From Actinopolyspora erythraea (GTDB lineage: Bacteria > Actinomycetota > Actinomycetes > Mycobacteriales > Pseudonocardiaceae): a DNA stretch of 64,000 nt. Below the pieces are notes generated by a model. It worked only from the letters and a program-made list of their open reading frames with translations. It was not told the origin of the DNA and ran no database searches. The stretch lies in the NCBI RefSeq assembly GCF_002263515.1, contig NZ_CP022752.1, positions 2,294,001 through 2,358,000 on the forward strand, given 5' to 3'. Position 1 is the stretch's first letter, and every line of letters starts with the position of its first letter. Below are positions 41,925 to 51,275 of the stretch, one piece after another. Made by a program: the position numbers and the translations under genes.

Positions 41925-42108
41925 GCCACCGATGATGCCCGTTTCGGTTCGCTGTGCGACAGCGGAGGTGTGGTGGTGCTCGTTTCCGGTGTGGCTGTGG
42001 TGGGCCGCAGTCGGGGGAGCGCGGTACGGCCGCTCGGGCGGTCTGCTGCGCACCATCGGGTGATGACCCGTTTCGGTGGGGATGGGCGGCGCGGATAGAT
42101 TACCGGGC

Positions 42109-43212
42109 ATGAGCGATTGGTCGGCCAAGCAGCCGAACGGACGAAGCTCGGCGGGACGCGGACAGCGGGGTGGGGACGGCTCCCACCGCGGTGCGGGCTC
42201 GGGTGGTGGGCGGCGTTCCCCCCGGCAGCACTCGGGCACGGCCTCGGCGTCGAAACGGGGCAAGAAGCGGCGATGGGGCCGTGGTATCGGGATCACCGTG
42301 CTGCTGGTGCTGCTGCTGGTGGTGGGCCTGGTGGTCTACGTCGACAGTTCGCTGCAGCGCACCGACGCGTTGGCCGACTACCCGGGGCGGGTCGAAGACA
42401 CCCCGGGCACGAACTGGCTGCTGGTGGGCTCCGACAGTCGGGAAGGGCTCGACGAGTCGCGCCGGGAGGAGCTCTCGGCCGGTGACGCGGGGGGTCGGCG
42501 CACCGACACCATGATGCTGCTGCACATCCCCTCCGGTGGGGGCGAGCCGGTGCTGGTCAGCCTGCCGCGGGACTCCTCGGTGCCCATCCCCGGGCACGGA
42601 CGCGCCAAACTCAACGCCGCGTTCGCGTTCGGCGGGCCGCGGCTGCTGGTGCGCACCGTGGAAACCGTCACCGGGGTGCGGATGGATCACTACGCCGAGA
42701 TCGGGCTCGGAGGGTTCGCCAGCCTGGTCAAGTCGGTGGGTGGGGTCGAGATGTGCCTGGACGAGCCGCTGGAGGATCCCAAGGCCGGTGTCGACCTACC
42801 CGCTGGGTGCCAGCAGCTCGACGGGGCCCAGGCGTTGGGGTTCGTGCGCAGCCGCGCCTACGCCGAGGGGGACCTGCAACGGGTGGAGAACCAGCGCAAG
42901 CTGTTGGGCGCGTTGATCGACAAGACCACCAGCCCGGCGACGTTGCTCAACCCGTTCCGCACGGTTCCGCTGGTCTCGGCGGCCGGGGACACGTTCCTGG
43001 TCGACAACGGTGACCACGTCTGGCACTTGGCCGGACTGGCCGGCGCGATGGGAGACGTCTCCGGCGGACAGGGCCTGTCGGGCACGGTGCCCATCGCCGG
43101 GTTCGGCACGTTGCACGGCCAGTCGGTGGTGCGCTGGGATTCCCAGCGGGCCTCCCGGCTGTTCGAGGCCATCGCCGCCGACCGGGAGGTCTCGGAGCGG
43201 CTGCTGGGCTGA
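42109..43212 (+). CDS. LytR-CpsA-Psr (LCP) family protein
   Basis: A 367-residue membrane protein. A basic, Gly/Ser-rich cytosolic tail (about 1-60) and one membrane helix (TVLLVLLLVVGLVVYV) precede the extracytoplasmic LCP domain. That domain has the pyrophosphate-binding arginines in DSREG, GRRTDTMMLLHI and LPRDSSV. LCP enzymes transfer lipid-linked glycopolymers such as teichoic acid or arabinogalactan onto peptidoglycan. The ATG at 42109 is chosen as the natural start. It points toward a GH25 muramidase on the opposite strand. Confidence 0.9.
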   Translation: MSDWSAKQPNGRSSAGRGQRGGDGSHRGAGSGGGRRSPRQHSGTASASKRGKKRRWGRGIGITVLLVLLLVVGLVVYVDSSLQRTDALADYPGRVEDTPGTNWLLVGSDSREGLDESRREELSAGDAGGRRTDTMMLLHIPSGGGEPVLVSLPRDSSVPIPGHGRAKLNAAFAFGGPRLLVRTVETVTGVRMDHYAEIGLGGFASLVKSVGGVEMCLDEPLEDPKAGVDLPAGCQQLDGAQALGFVRSRAYAEGDLQRVENQRKLLGALIDKTTSPATLLNPFRTVPLVSAAGDTFLVDNGDHVWHLAGLAGAMGDVSGGQGLSGTVPIAGFGTLHGQSVVRWDSQRASRLFEAIAADREVSERLLG

Positions 43213-43245
43213 TCGGGCCGTGGCCAACCACCGGTGTTCTCGTGC

Positions 43246-44043
43246 TCACGGAGCTGTGGGGCCCATGGCGAAGCGTTCGAGCGCGGCCATGTCGCCGTTG
43301 AACAGGTTCTGGTCACCGGGCAGCGGTCCCCGGTTGTCGTGCTGCCAGATCGCGTGGGTGTGCCAGCCCGCGGGCAGGGCGCCCACGCGGGGGCCGTAGC
43401 GCGCCACCCACAGCGGGTTGTTGCCGGCGAAGTCCGGGTTGCTTCCGGTGCAGGTGTTCCACCAGTTCCTTGTGGTGTAGATGGCGGGGAAACGCCCGGT
43501 CAGCGCGTGGTAGGTGTCGCTGAACTCGGCGATCCAGCCCGACATGGCCGCCGGGTTCAACCCGTAGCAGTCGTCGGGTCCGTAGGGGTTGTACTCGATG
43601 TCGAGCACTCCTGGCAGGGTGCGCCCGTCGGGGGACCAGTCACCGCCGTGGGCGACGAAGTAGCGGGCTTGTTCGGCCGCGCCGGACACGTCGGGACGCC
43701 CGAAGTGGTACGCGCCGCGCAGCATGCCCACGCGTGCCGCGCCGTCGTACTGGGCCCGGAAGGTGGGGCTGCGGAACCCGGTTCCCTCGGTGGCTTTGAC
43801 ATAGCTGAACCGCGCGCCCCGGTGCCAGGCGGTGGCCCAGTCCACCGCGCCCTGGTGGCCGCTGACGTCCATGCCGCGCACGGTGGGTCCGGTGGGGACT
43901 CGAGGGGTGGCGGCGCTTGTCGCGCACGGTGTGGCCAGTCCCACCATGGTGACGGCGAGCACGCCGGCCAGGCGTGCGTAGCCGCGTGGTCCACGTCGGC
44001 AGCGGCGGCGAATTCGGTCGACTGGGGAGCTGACGTCGCCCAC
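43246..44043 (-). CDS. secreted GH25 muramidase (lysozyme)
   Basis: A 265-residue secreted lysozyme of glycoside hydrolase family 25. The N-terminal signal has a basic region (RIRRRCRRGPRGYARL), a hydrophobic core and an AxA-like end near SAA. The catalytic domain begins GMDVSGHQGAVDW. The catalytic DxE pair is in GVLDIEYNPYG. The ending IWQHDNRGPLPGDQNLFNGD is typical. It cuts the N-acetylmuramic acid linkage in peptidoglycan. GTG at 44043 is chosen because GAGGAGG lies upstream of it. Confidence 0.92.
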   Translation of the reverse strand: MGDVSSPVDRIRRRCRRGPRGYARLAGVLAVTMVGLATPCATSAATPRVPTGPTVRGMDVSGHQGAVDWATAWHRGARFSYVKATEGTGFRSPTFRAQYDGAARVGMLRGAYHFGRPDVSGAAEQARYFVAHGGDWSPDGRTLPGVLDIEYNPYGPDDCYGLNPAAMSGWIAEFSDTYHALTGRFPAIYTTRNWWNTCTGSNPDFAGNNPLWVARYGPRVGALPAGWHTHAIWQHDNRGPLPGDQNLFNGDMAALERFAMGPTAP

Positions 44044-44213
44044 GATGGTGGTCCTCCTCAGCACTCCGGGGGTGATGACACACCAGGTTGATCACGCAAC
44101 GTGTCGAACTGATCCGTGGCGGACACTACCGGATCCGCCGGTCTTCCCCCGTCGTCACGCGCCGGGTGGGACTCGATTGGATATTCACAGCTGGCTCGGG
44201 TACCCATCGGGGG

Positions 44214-45944
44214 ATGGCACAACGAGCTAGTAACAGTCGTGGCCCCGGCGGGCGTGGTCAACCGGCCAATCCGAGCAAACGCACCGCCCAGGGGCTGCGT
44301 GACCAACTCAGGTCGATGCACGGCGCCAGTTACGGGCGCTACAAGTCGCTGACCGGCAACTGGTCCTTCGACGGGTTCACCCTGGAGGTGCAGCGGGTCC
44401 AACCCGACCCCTACGCCCCCGCCAGTCGCTGCGAGGTCCGCGTCGACCCCGGCCACGCCGGTTTTCCCGCCGACCTGTGGTCCAACCCGGTCCGGGCCCG
44501 CGGCCTGGCCGGTGTGCTGGTGCGGGCCGTGCACCGCAGGCTCAAGGACAGCAGGCTCAGCGTCGACGCGGGCAGGCAGCAGGTGCTCGACCGCAGTTCC
44601 TGCCAGATCGTCGACGGCACCGTGCTGCTGCGGCTGGGCATCGACATGCCGGGCAGGGGACGCAGCATCGACGGCAAGCAGGCCGAACAGGCGCTGTGCC
44701 GCGACCTGCCCGACATGGTCGAATCCGCGCTGCGCTGGCACTCCGCCGACCAGAGCAGAGTCCGAGAGTTCGTCGACTCCGTCGAGGACACCGACGCGCT
44801 GCGGCGTGAACTGGCCCCGAACAACCTGGTGGCCTTCGTCGCCGACGGGGCGGTGCTGCCCCGCCGCAGCGGCGTCGACGACCGCCCGCTGCAGCAGGCC
44901 GTTCCCTTCACCTCCCCGGAGTCGCTGCGGGTGGAGTTCGACCTGCCCAACCGGGGGCGCGTGTCCGGCATGGGCGTGCCCGAAGGGATCAGCCTGATCG
45001 TCGGCGGCGGGTTCCACGGCAAGTCCACCCTGCTGCGCGCCCTGGAACACGGCATCTACGACCACGTGCCCGGCGACGGCAGGGAACTGGTGGTGTGCAC
45101 CCACGACACCGTCAAGGTCCGCGCCGAGGACGGCAGGCGCGTGCACCGCGTCGATGTCAGCCCCTTCGTCAGCCACCTGCCCACCGGTTCGGACACCAGC
45201 GACTTCTCCACCGACAACGCCTCGGGATCGACCTCGCAGGCCGCCTCGATCGTCGAGGCCGTCGAAGCGGGGTCGCGCACGCTGCTGCTGGACGAGGACA
45301 CCGCCGCCACCAACCTGATGATCCGTGACGCGCGGATGCAGGAACTGGTGGCCAAGGACTCCGAGCCGCTGACCCCGTTCCTCGACCTCATCCGCCCGCT
45401 GTACCAGCGGCACGGTGTCTCCACCGTGATGGTCATGGGCGGCTCCGGCGACTACATGGACGTCGCCGACCGGGTGCTGATGCTGGACTCCTACCGCTGC
45501 TACGAGGTCACCGACCGAGCCCGGGCGCTGGCCACCACTCCCACGGGGCGACACCGGGAGGCCGAGACGTTTCCCGACACCCGCGCCCGAGTGCCCGATC
45601 CCCGCTCGGTCGAGACCGACCGGCCCAAGGTGCGCTCTCGCGGCACCGACGCGCTGACCCTCGGCCAGTCCACGGTGGAGCTGCGGGCCGTGGAGCAGCT
45701 GGTCGACCCCAGCCAGGTCACCGGCATCGGACTGGCGCTGGTCACCTGCGTGCGCGCCGGCCTGCTCGACGGCACACGCACCGTGCACGAGGTGCTCGAC
45801 GCCTTCGACGCCGAAGTCGCCAAACGCGGCATCCACGCCGTCGACGACCGCTACGTCGGCGACTTCGCCGTGCCCCGCCGCTTCGAGCTCGCCGCCGCGC
45901 TCAACCGGCTGCGCACCCTGCGGATCGGCGCGTTCCGTGACTGA
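44214..45944 (+). CDS. predicted ATPase of the ABC class (COG3044-like)
   Basis: A 576-residue soluble P-loop ATPase. The P-loop reads LIVGGGFHGKSTLLRAL at about residue 262, and Walker B is TLLLDEDTAATNLM. A conserved VMVMGGSGDYMDVADRV follows. The N-terminal domain is the usual one of this family (LRDQLRSMHGASYGRYKSL). No membrane segment is present. The family is wide in bacteria and its role is unknown; RNA or nucleotide handling has been proposed for relatives. It is followed by a phosphoribosyltransferase and a Clp-like ATPase in the same direction. Confidence 0.88.
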   Translation: MAQRASNSRGPGGRGQPANPSKRTAQGLRDQLRSMHGASYGRYKSLTGNWSFDGFTLEVQRVQPDPYAPASRCEVRVDPGHAGFPADLWSNPVRARGLAGVLVRAVHRRLKDSRLSVDAGRQQVLDRSSCQIVDGTVLLRLGIDMPGRGRSIDGKQAEQALCRDLPDMVESALRWHSADQSRVREFVDSVEDTDALRRELAPNNLVAFVADGAVLPRRSGVDDRPLQQAVPFTSPESLRVEFDLPNRGRVSGMGVPEGISLIVGGGFHGKSTLLRALEHGIYDHVPGDGRELVVCTHDTVKVRAEDGRRVHRVDVSPFVSHLPTGSDTSDFSTDNASGSTSQAASIVEAVEAGSRTLLLDEDTAATNLMIRDARMQELVAKDSEPLTPFLDLIRPLYQRHGVSTVMVMGGSGDYMDVADRVLMLDSYRCYEVTDRARALATTPTGRHREAETFPDTRARVPDPRSVETDRPKVRSRGTDALTLGQSTVELRAVEQLVDPSQVTGIGLALVTCVRAGLLDGTRTVHEVLDAFDAEVAKRGIHAVDDRYVGDFAVPRRFELAAALNRLRTLRIGAFRD

Positions 45945-46064
45945 GCTCCCGAGCCGGTAGCGGCGGGTTTTCCCGCCACACCGAGACGGGCATCCTGGCG
46001 ACAGGAGACAGGGACACGGGCCGTCGACGGCGCCGCCCCCGCACCCGGGCCGAGGAGGTCGACC

Positions 46065-46730
46065 ATGGGTCATGGCGATGCGTTCGACAGGGAAACGGTC
46101 TACACCGACCGCTCGCACGCGGGGCGAGTTCTGGGGCAGGCCCTGTCCCACCACCGGCTCGACGATCCGGTGGTGCTGGGACTGGCCCGTGGCGGTGTTC
46201 CGGTGGCCGCCGAGGTGGCGGCGGCGTTGCACGCGCCGATGCGGGCCTGTGTGGCCCGCAAGATCGGGGCCCCCGGGCAGCCGGAACTGGCGCTGGGGGC
46301 CGTGGCCGCGGAAGGCCCCGCCACCTACGACGACCGCCTGCTGCGGGCCTTCGGGCTCGACGCCGAACAACTCACCGCGCGGTGCGAGCGGCAACGGGCC
46401 GAGGCCCGCAGACAGGAGCAGGCCTACCAACACGCCGAGACGGTGCGGCTGGCCGAACGCGACGTGATCGTCGTCGACGACGGGCTGGCCACCGGAGCCA
46501 CCGCCCGCGCCGCCGTCAGGCGGGTCCACCAGCACCACCCGGGCCGGGTGGTGCTGGCCGTGCCGGTCGGGGCGCCCGAGGCCGTGGAGGCGTTGAGCGA
46601 GGAGGTCGAGCTGCTGGTCTGCCCCAGCACCCCGGCCGTGTTCAGCGCGGTGGGCCAGTGGTACCACGACTTCCAGCCGGTCACCGACAGCCAGCTGCAC
46701 CGACTGCTGGGGCACGGCGTGGCCCACTAG
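46065..46730 (+). CDS. phosphoribosyltransferase domain protein
   Basis: A 221-residue type I phosphoribosyltransferase-like protein. The PRPP-binding loop is VIVVDDGLATGATARAA, with GLARGGVPVAAEVA as the N-terminal phosphate-binding turn. It lacks a recognised hood for a known base, so the substrate is unclear. Such proteins often accompany erythromycin-esterase or stress operons (DosR-type) in actinobacteria. GAGGAGG precedes the ATG. The Clp-like gene follows after about 105 bases. Confidence 0.88.
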   Translation: MGHGDAFDRETVYTDRSHAGRVLGQALSHHRLDDPVVLGLARGGVPVAAEVAAALHAPMRACVARKIGAPGQPELALGAVAAEGPATYDDRLLRAFGLDAEQLTARCERQRAEARRQEQAYQHAETVRLAERDVIVVDDGLATGATARAAVRRVHQHHPGRVVLAVPVGAPEAVEALSEEVELLVCPSTPAVFSAVGQWYHDFQPVTDSQLHRLLGHGVAH

Positions 46731-46835
46731 GCACCACCCGCACACCGGCCCGTCGCTATTGGCCAGGATGGACTGAGACACCGCGATCACCGCGGTGCTC
46801 CCAGCACCAGCAGCCACGCCGATGGGGAGAGTGAC

Positions 46836-49256
46836 GTGAGTAGCGGCCGGACCTTCGATCCGTCGCCGGGTGTCGAGTCGCTGCTCGACGAACTGCTGCG
46901 TGCCCGCGGCGACGACGCCGCCGGCACGACCCGCGAACACAACACCGGACTGCTCGACGAGCAGGCCCGCACCGTGCTGTCGGCGGCCGTGCACGCCGCC
47001 CGCGACTGGGGCAGCACCGCCCTCGACGACACGCACCTGCTGTGGGCGCTGACCCAGACCGGCCAGACCGCCCGCATGCTGCGCGAGACCGGTGTCGCCG
47101 TGGACCGGCTGGCCCGCAGCCTGCGCACCCTGGCCGGTGCGTACGAAGCCGCCAACGACCCGACCGACCCGCGTCCCTGGTTGACCAGCGCCGCCCGGCA
47201 CGCGCTGCTGGGCTCCTACCGGCAGGCGCGCCACGAGGGAGCCGACCAGCTCGGGACGCGGCACCTGCTGCTGGGCATCGCCACCGACGCCGACTCCGCG
47301 GCGGGACGGGCGCTGGCACGCGCCATCGAACAAGGCGACCCCGCCCGCGGCGTCACCGACAGCTCCGGCGAACCGTCCCAGGGCGAAACCACCCGGCAAC
47401 CCACCACACCGTGGCTGGACGAGTTCGGCCACGACATGACCGCGCACGCCGCCACCGACGCGTTCGACCCCGTGGTGGGGCGGCAACAGCAGATCGACCA
47501 GGTCGTGGAGGTGTTGGCGCGGCGCGGCAAGAACAGTCCCGTGCTGCTGGGCGAAGCCGGGGTGGGCAAAACCGCCATCGTGGAGGGGCTGGCCCACCGC
47601 ATCGCCACCAGCACCGCCCCGCCGCTGCTGGCGGGCAAACGACTCGTCGCGCTCGACGTCACCAGCCTGGTGGCCGGTGCCCAGCACCGCGGCGACTTCG
47701 AGCGCCGCCTGCGCGAACTGCTGCGCGAGATCACCGAACACCGCCGGGAACTGGTCGTGTTCATCGACGAGATCCACGCGCTGATCGGGACCGGCGCCGG
47801 TGACGGTGCGCTGGACGCGGCCACCGTGGTCAAACCGGCCCTGGCGCGTGGCGAGCTTCCCCTGATCGGGGCCACCACCACCGAGGAGTACCGCAGGCAC
47901 ATCGAGAAGGACCCGGCGCTGGAACGACGGTTCCACCCGGTGGTGGTGCCCGAGCCGTCGGTGGCCGAGACCGTGGAGATTCTGCGGGGGCTACGGGAGC
48001 ACTACCAGCGCCACCACCGGGTGCGCATCGACGACCGGGCCCTGCACCACGCCGCGTTCCTGGCCGACCGCCACATCAGCGACCGCTTCCTGCCCGACAA
48101 AGCCGTCGACGTGCTCGACCACGCCTGCGCCCGGCTGCGGCTGCGGCACGACCGCGACGACACCCCGCTCACACCCCGCCCCCTGCTGGGCACCGAGACC
48201 GTCGCCGAGGTCGTGGCCACCCGCACGGGGCTGCCCCTGACCGAACTGGGCACCACCGAACGCGCCAAGCTCCGTGAGCTCGATGCCCGGCTGTCCGAAC
48301 GGGTCATCGGCCAGCCCCGCGCCACCCGCACCGTCGCCGAGACGGTGCGCCGCGCCCGCACCGGACTGTCGGATCCACAGCGGCCCCTGTGCAGCTTCGT
48401 GTTCACCGGCCCCACCGGGGTGGGCAAGACGGAACTGGCGCGGGCACTGGCGGCCGCGCTGTTCTCCGACAGCGACCGCACGGTGCGGTTCGACATGGGC
48501 GAGTTCCAGGAAAAGCACAGCGTCTCCCGGCTGATCGGCGCCCCACCCGGGTATCTGGGCCACGACGAGCCCGGCCAGCTCACCGACAGCATCCGCACCC
48601 GCCCCTACAGCGTGCTGCTGCTCGACGAGATCGAAAAGGCCCATCCCGACATCCTCAACACGCTGCTGCAGGTGCTCGACGCGGGCAGGCTGACCGACTC
48701 CAGCGGCAGAACCGTGGATTTCAGCAACACTGTGGTGATCATGACTTCCAACATCGGGGCCGAGCAGGCGCTGCACGCCGGGGAAACCGACCAGCCCTAC
48801 GACCCCGTCGCCGAGCTGACCCGGTGTTTCCGTCCGGAGTTCGTCAACCGTGTCGACGAGATCGTGCCGTTCGAACCGTTGGACACCGACGCCCTGGTAG
48901 GCATCGCCGAGACGCTGCTGGAGCAGACCCGGCAACGGCTGCGGGCCCGCCACATGCGGCTGGAGATCACCGAGCGGGCCGTGCGCTGGTTGGTCGACCG
49001 TGGCCATCACCGCGAATTCGGGGCACGGCAGCTGCGGCGGGTCATCGAACGCGAGCTGCACAACCGCGTCGCCGCGCTGCTGACCGAGCACCCCCGGCCG
49101 GAGGGAAGCACCGTGCACGCCGAGGTCGAAGGGGACGCGCTGACCGTGCGGCTGGCCGAACCGCACCGCTCGTCCGGTCTCGCCTGCGAGCACGCGGCAA
49201 CCGCCACGGTCGTCCCCGGCGACGGCGACGGCGACGGTGTCACGATGGAACGATGA
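46836..49256 (+). CDS. Clp-type double AAA+ unfoldase lacking M-domain and ClpP loop
   Basis: An 806-residue HSP100 protein. The N-terminal Clp_N repeats (about 40-155) are degenerate. The first AAA+ domain has Walker A GEAGVGKT near 240, and the second has GPTGVGKTE near 527. The stretch between the domains is only about 45 residues (425-470), with no coiled-coil of the ClpB or ClpC middle domain. After TSNIGAEQ no LGF/IGF tripeptide for ClpP docking is seen. It may therefore work as a stand-alone unfoldase or disaggregase. GTG start. Its stop overlaps the SAM-enzyme gene (ATGA). Confidence 0.88.
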   Translation: MSSGRTFDPSPGVESLLDELLRARGDDAAGTTREHNTGLLDEQARTVLSAAVHAARDWGSTALDDTHLLWALTQTGQTARMLRETGVAVDRLARSLRTLAGAYEAANDPTDPRPWLTSAARHALLGSYRQARHEGADQLGTRHLLLGIATDADSAAGRALARAIEQGDPARGVTDSSGEPSQGETTRQPTTPWLDEFGHDMTAHAATDAFDPVVGRQQQIDQVVEVLARRGKNSPVLLGEAGVGKTAIVEGLAHRIATSTAPPLLAGKRLVALDVTSLVAGAQHRGDFERRLRELLREITEHRRELVVFIDEIHALIGTGAGDGALDAATVVKPALARGELPLIGATTTEEYRRHIEKDPALERRFHPVVVPEPSVAETVEILRGLREHYQRHHRVRIDDRALHHAAFLADRHISDRFLPDKAVDVLDHACARLRLRHDRDDTPLTPRPLLGTETVAEVVATRTGLPLTELGTTERAKLRELDARLSERVIGQPRATRTVAETVRRARTGLSDPQRPLCSFVFTGPTGVGKTELARALAAALFSDSDRTVRFDMGEFQEKHSVSRLIGAPPGYLGHDEPGQLTDSIRTRPYSVLLLDEIEKAHPDILNTLLQVLDAGRLTDSSGRTVDFSNTVVIMTSNIGAEQALHAGETDQPYDPVAELTRCFRPEFVNRVDEIVPFEPLDTDALVGIAETLLEQTRQRLRARHMRLEITERAVRWLVDRGHHREFGARQLRRVIERELHNRVAALLTEHPRPEGSTVHAEVEGDALTVRLAEPHRSSGLACEHAATATVVPGDGDGDGVTMER

Positions 49257-50080
49257 CCGATCGTCAGCCGCGTTACCCGTGGATCTCGTTCACCACCGAC
49301 TACGGCACCGCCGACGGTTTCGTCGCCGCCTGCAAGGGGGTGCTGGCCCGCCGCGCTCCCGGCGTGTCGGTGCTCGATATCAGCCACGACATCCCGCCGC
49401 AGGCCATCACCGCCGCCTCGGCGGTGCTGACCCAGACCGTTCCCTACCTGCCCACCGCCGTGCATCTGGTCGTCATCGACCCGGGGGTGGGCACCGCGCG
49501 TCGCGGCATCGCCGTGGAAACCACTTCCGGCGGCGTCCTCGTCGGCCCGGACAACGGGGTGCTGCTGGCCCCGGCCGAACGGCTCGGCGGGATCACCACC
49601 GCGGTGGAGCTGGCCGAATCCGACTGGTGGTTGTCCGAGGTCTCGGCCACTTTCCACGGGCGCGACGTGTTCGCTCCCGTGGCCGCGGCCGCCGCGATGG
49701 GAGCCGACATCCGGCGAGCCGGCCCCGCCCTGCCCACCACCGAACTGGTGCAGGCCCCCGCGCCCCACTTCCGACGTGACAACGACCAGGTGTGGGCGCA
49801 AGTGATCACCATCGACCACTTCGGCAATCTGCAGTTGGCACTGTCCGGCACCGAAGCCCCCTGGCGATACGGTGAGTCGCTGCGGATCACCACCCCCACC
49901 GGGAATTTCACCGCCCGCTTCGGCCGCACCTTCGGCGACGTCGCCGAAGGTGACTGCCTGGTGCTGGTCGACTCGGCCGGGCAGCTGGCCGTGGCCGTCA
50001 ACGCCGCCTCGGCCGCCAGCCTGCTCGGCACCGAACGAGACCAGGTGGTCAGCATCGCCGCAGCCGAGGACGAGAGGTGA
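49253..50080 (+). CDS. SAM hydroxide adenosyltransferase (DUF62)
   Basis: A 275-residue member of the family related to fluorinases, which hydrolyses S-adenosylmethionine to adenosine and methionine. Motifs are FTTDYGTADGFVAACKGVL, VVIDPGVGTARRGIAV, FHGRDVFAPVAAAAA and TIDHFGNLQL. It overlaps the Clp-like gene by four bases (ATGA), so translation is coupled. The functional link between SAM hydrolysis and the unfoldase is unknown. Chlorinase or fluorinase activity is unlikely because the extra loop of those enzymes is not visible. Confidence 0.9.
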   Translation: MTDRQPRYPWISFTTDYGTADGFVAACKGVLARRAPGVSVLDISHDIPPQAITAASAVLTQTVPYLPTAVHLVVIDPGVGTARRGIAVETTSGGVLVGPDNGVLLAPAERLGGITTAVELAESDWWLSEVSATFHGRDVFAPVAAAAAMGADIRRAGPALPTTELVQAPAPHFRRDNDQVWAQVITIDHFGNLQLALSGTEAPWRYGESLRITTPTGNFTARFGRTFGDVAEGDCLVLVDSAGQLAVAVNAASAASLLGTERDQVVSIAAAEDER

Positions 50081-50225
50081 GCGCGCCGGAGGGCAGCCGG
50101 CACCAACGAGCCGGGCACACCGCCACCACGGCGGCTACCGGTCTCGCCGCGTCACCGAACGCCGGGCTGATCGTTGTTCCCCACGAAAGCAGGCCCTGTC
50201 CCGCCACACACCCCGGGAGCCGCCG

Positions 50226-51224
50226 ATGAGCCCCGGCATTCGCCCGCGAGGATGGCGCCCACCCCCGGCTCGCCCCGGGCGGGCACGACGAGTCGCCGCG
50301 CCCGGCCTGCTGCCGGTCAACGGGCTCGGCCCCGAAGACGTCGTCGTCGACCGGCACGAGCGCGTCATCACCGGCGTCGACGACGGACGTCTGCTCGCCG
50401 TCGACCCCACCGGTGGGCACCCGCGCACCGTGGCCGACACCGGCGGCCGCCCGCTGGGCATCGAAACGTTGCCGGACGGGCAGCTGCTGGTCTGCGACGC
50501 CGAGCACGGGCTGCTGCGGGTCGACCCCGAACGGGCAGCGGTACGAACCCTGCTCGCCTCCGGCGGGCGGGCCGGGCCCGCGTTGTGCAACAACGCGGCG
50601 GTGGCCAGCGACGGCACCGTGTACTTCAGCGACTCCTCCCGGCGGTTCCCGCTGGCCCGGTGGCGTGACGACCTCATGGAGCACTCCGGCACCGGCCGGC
50701 TGTGGCGCCTGCCGCCGGACGGGGACGCCGAGGTGGTGCTCGACGGGCTGCAGTTCGCCAACGGGGTGGCGCTGACCCCCGACGAGTCCAGCGTGGTAGT
50801 GGCCGAAACCGGCGCATACCGGCTGCGGCGGGTGCACCTCGACGGTCCCCGCGCCGGTGGCGACGACACCCTGCTTTCGGCGATGGCGGGTTTTCCCGAC
50901 AACATCTCCACAGGCCCCGACGGGCTGATCTGGGTGACCCAGGCCGCCGCACGCAGCCGCCTGCTCGACACCGCCCACGCCCACGCACCAGCCCTGCTGC
51001 GGCTGGCCGCCGCGCTGCCGCAACCGCTGCAGGTGCAACCCACCGAGACGCTGTGGCTGCTGGCCGTCGACCCCGATGGGCAGGTGGTCCACGAGCTCAG
51101 CGCCGACCCGGCCGGATTCGGCATGGTCACCGGGGTGCGCCGACATCGGGACAGTCTGTACCTGGGCAGCCTGACCAGCCGTGCGGTGGCGGTGCTGCCC
51201 CTACCACCGGACGCCGCCAGCTAG
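50226..51224 (+). CDS. SMP-30/strictosidine-synthase-like beta-propeller protein
   Basis: A 332-residue six-bladed propeller. Phrases are GPEDVVVDRHERVITG, NNAAVASDGTVYFSDSS, LQFANGVALTPDESSVVVAE and FPDNISTGPDGLIWV, placed as in SMP-30/gluconolactonases and strictosidine-synthase-like proteins. The family hydrolyses lactones, but the substrate is unknown. It lacks a signal peptide. It follows the SAM-enzyme gene after 145 bases and may belong to the same unit. ATG at 50226. Confidence 0.85.
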   Translation: MSPGIRPRGWRPPPARPGRARRVAAPGLLPVNGLGPEDVVVDRHERVITGVDDGRLLAVDPTGGHPRTVADTGGRPLGIETLPDGQLLVCDAEHGLLRVDPERAAVRTLLASGGRAGPALCNNAAVASDGTVYFSDSSRRFPLARWRDDLMEHSGTGRLWRLPPDGDAEVVLDGLQFANGVALTPDESSVVVAETGAYRLRRVHLDGPRAGGDDTLLSAMAGFPDNISTGPDGLIWVTQAAARSRLLDTAHAHAPALLRLAAALPQPLQVQPTETLWLLAVDPDGQVVHELSADPAGFGMVTGVRRHRDSLYLGSLTSRAVAVLPLPPDAAS

Positions 51225-51275
51225 GTCCCGTCCCGAAGCGGCAGCAGCAGCGGCACACCGGGCGCTGCCGCGTGT

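Noticed and set aside
44058..47936. A 1292-codon minus-strand frame across three genes
   Set aside because: It lies opposite well-supported plus-strand genes (ABC-class ATPase, PRTase, Clp) and shows no domain; a GC-skew shadow.
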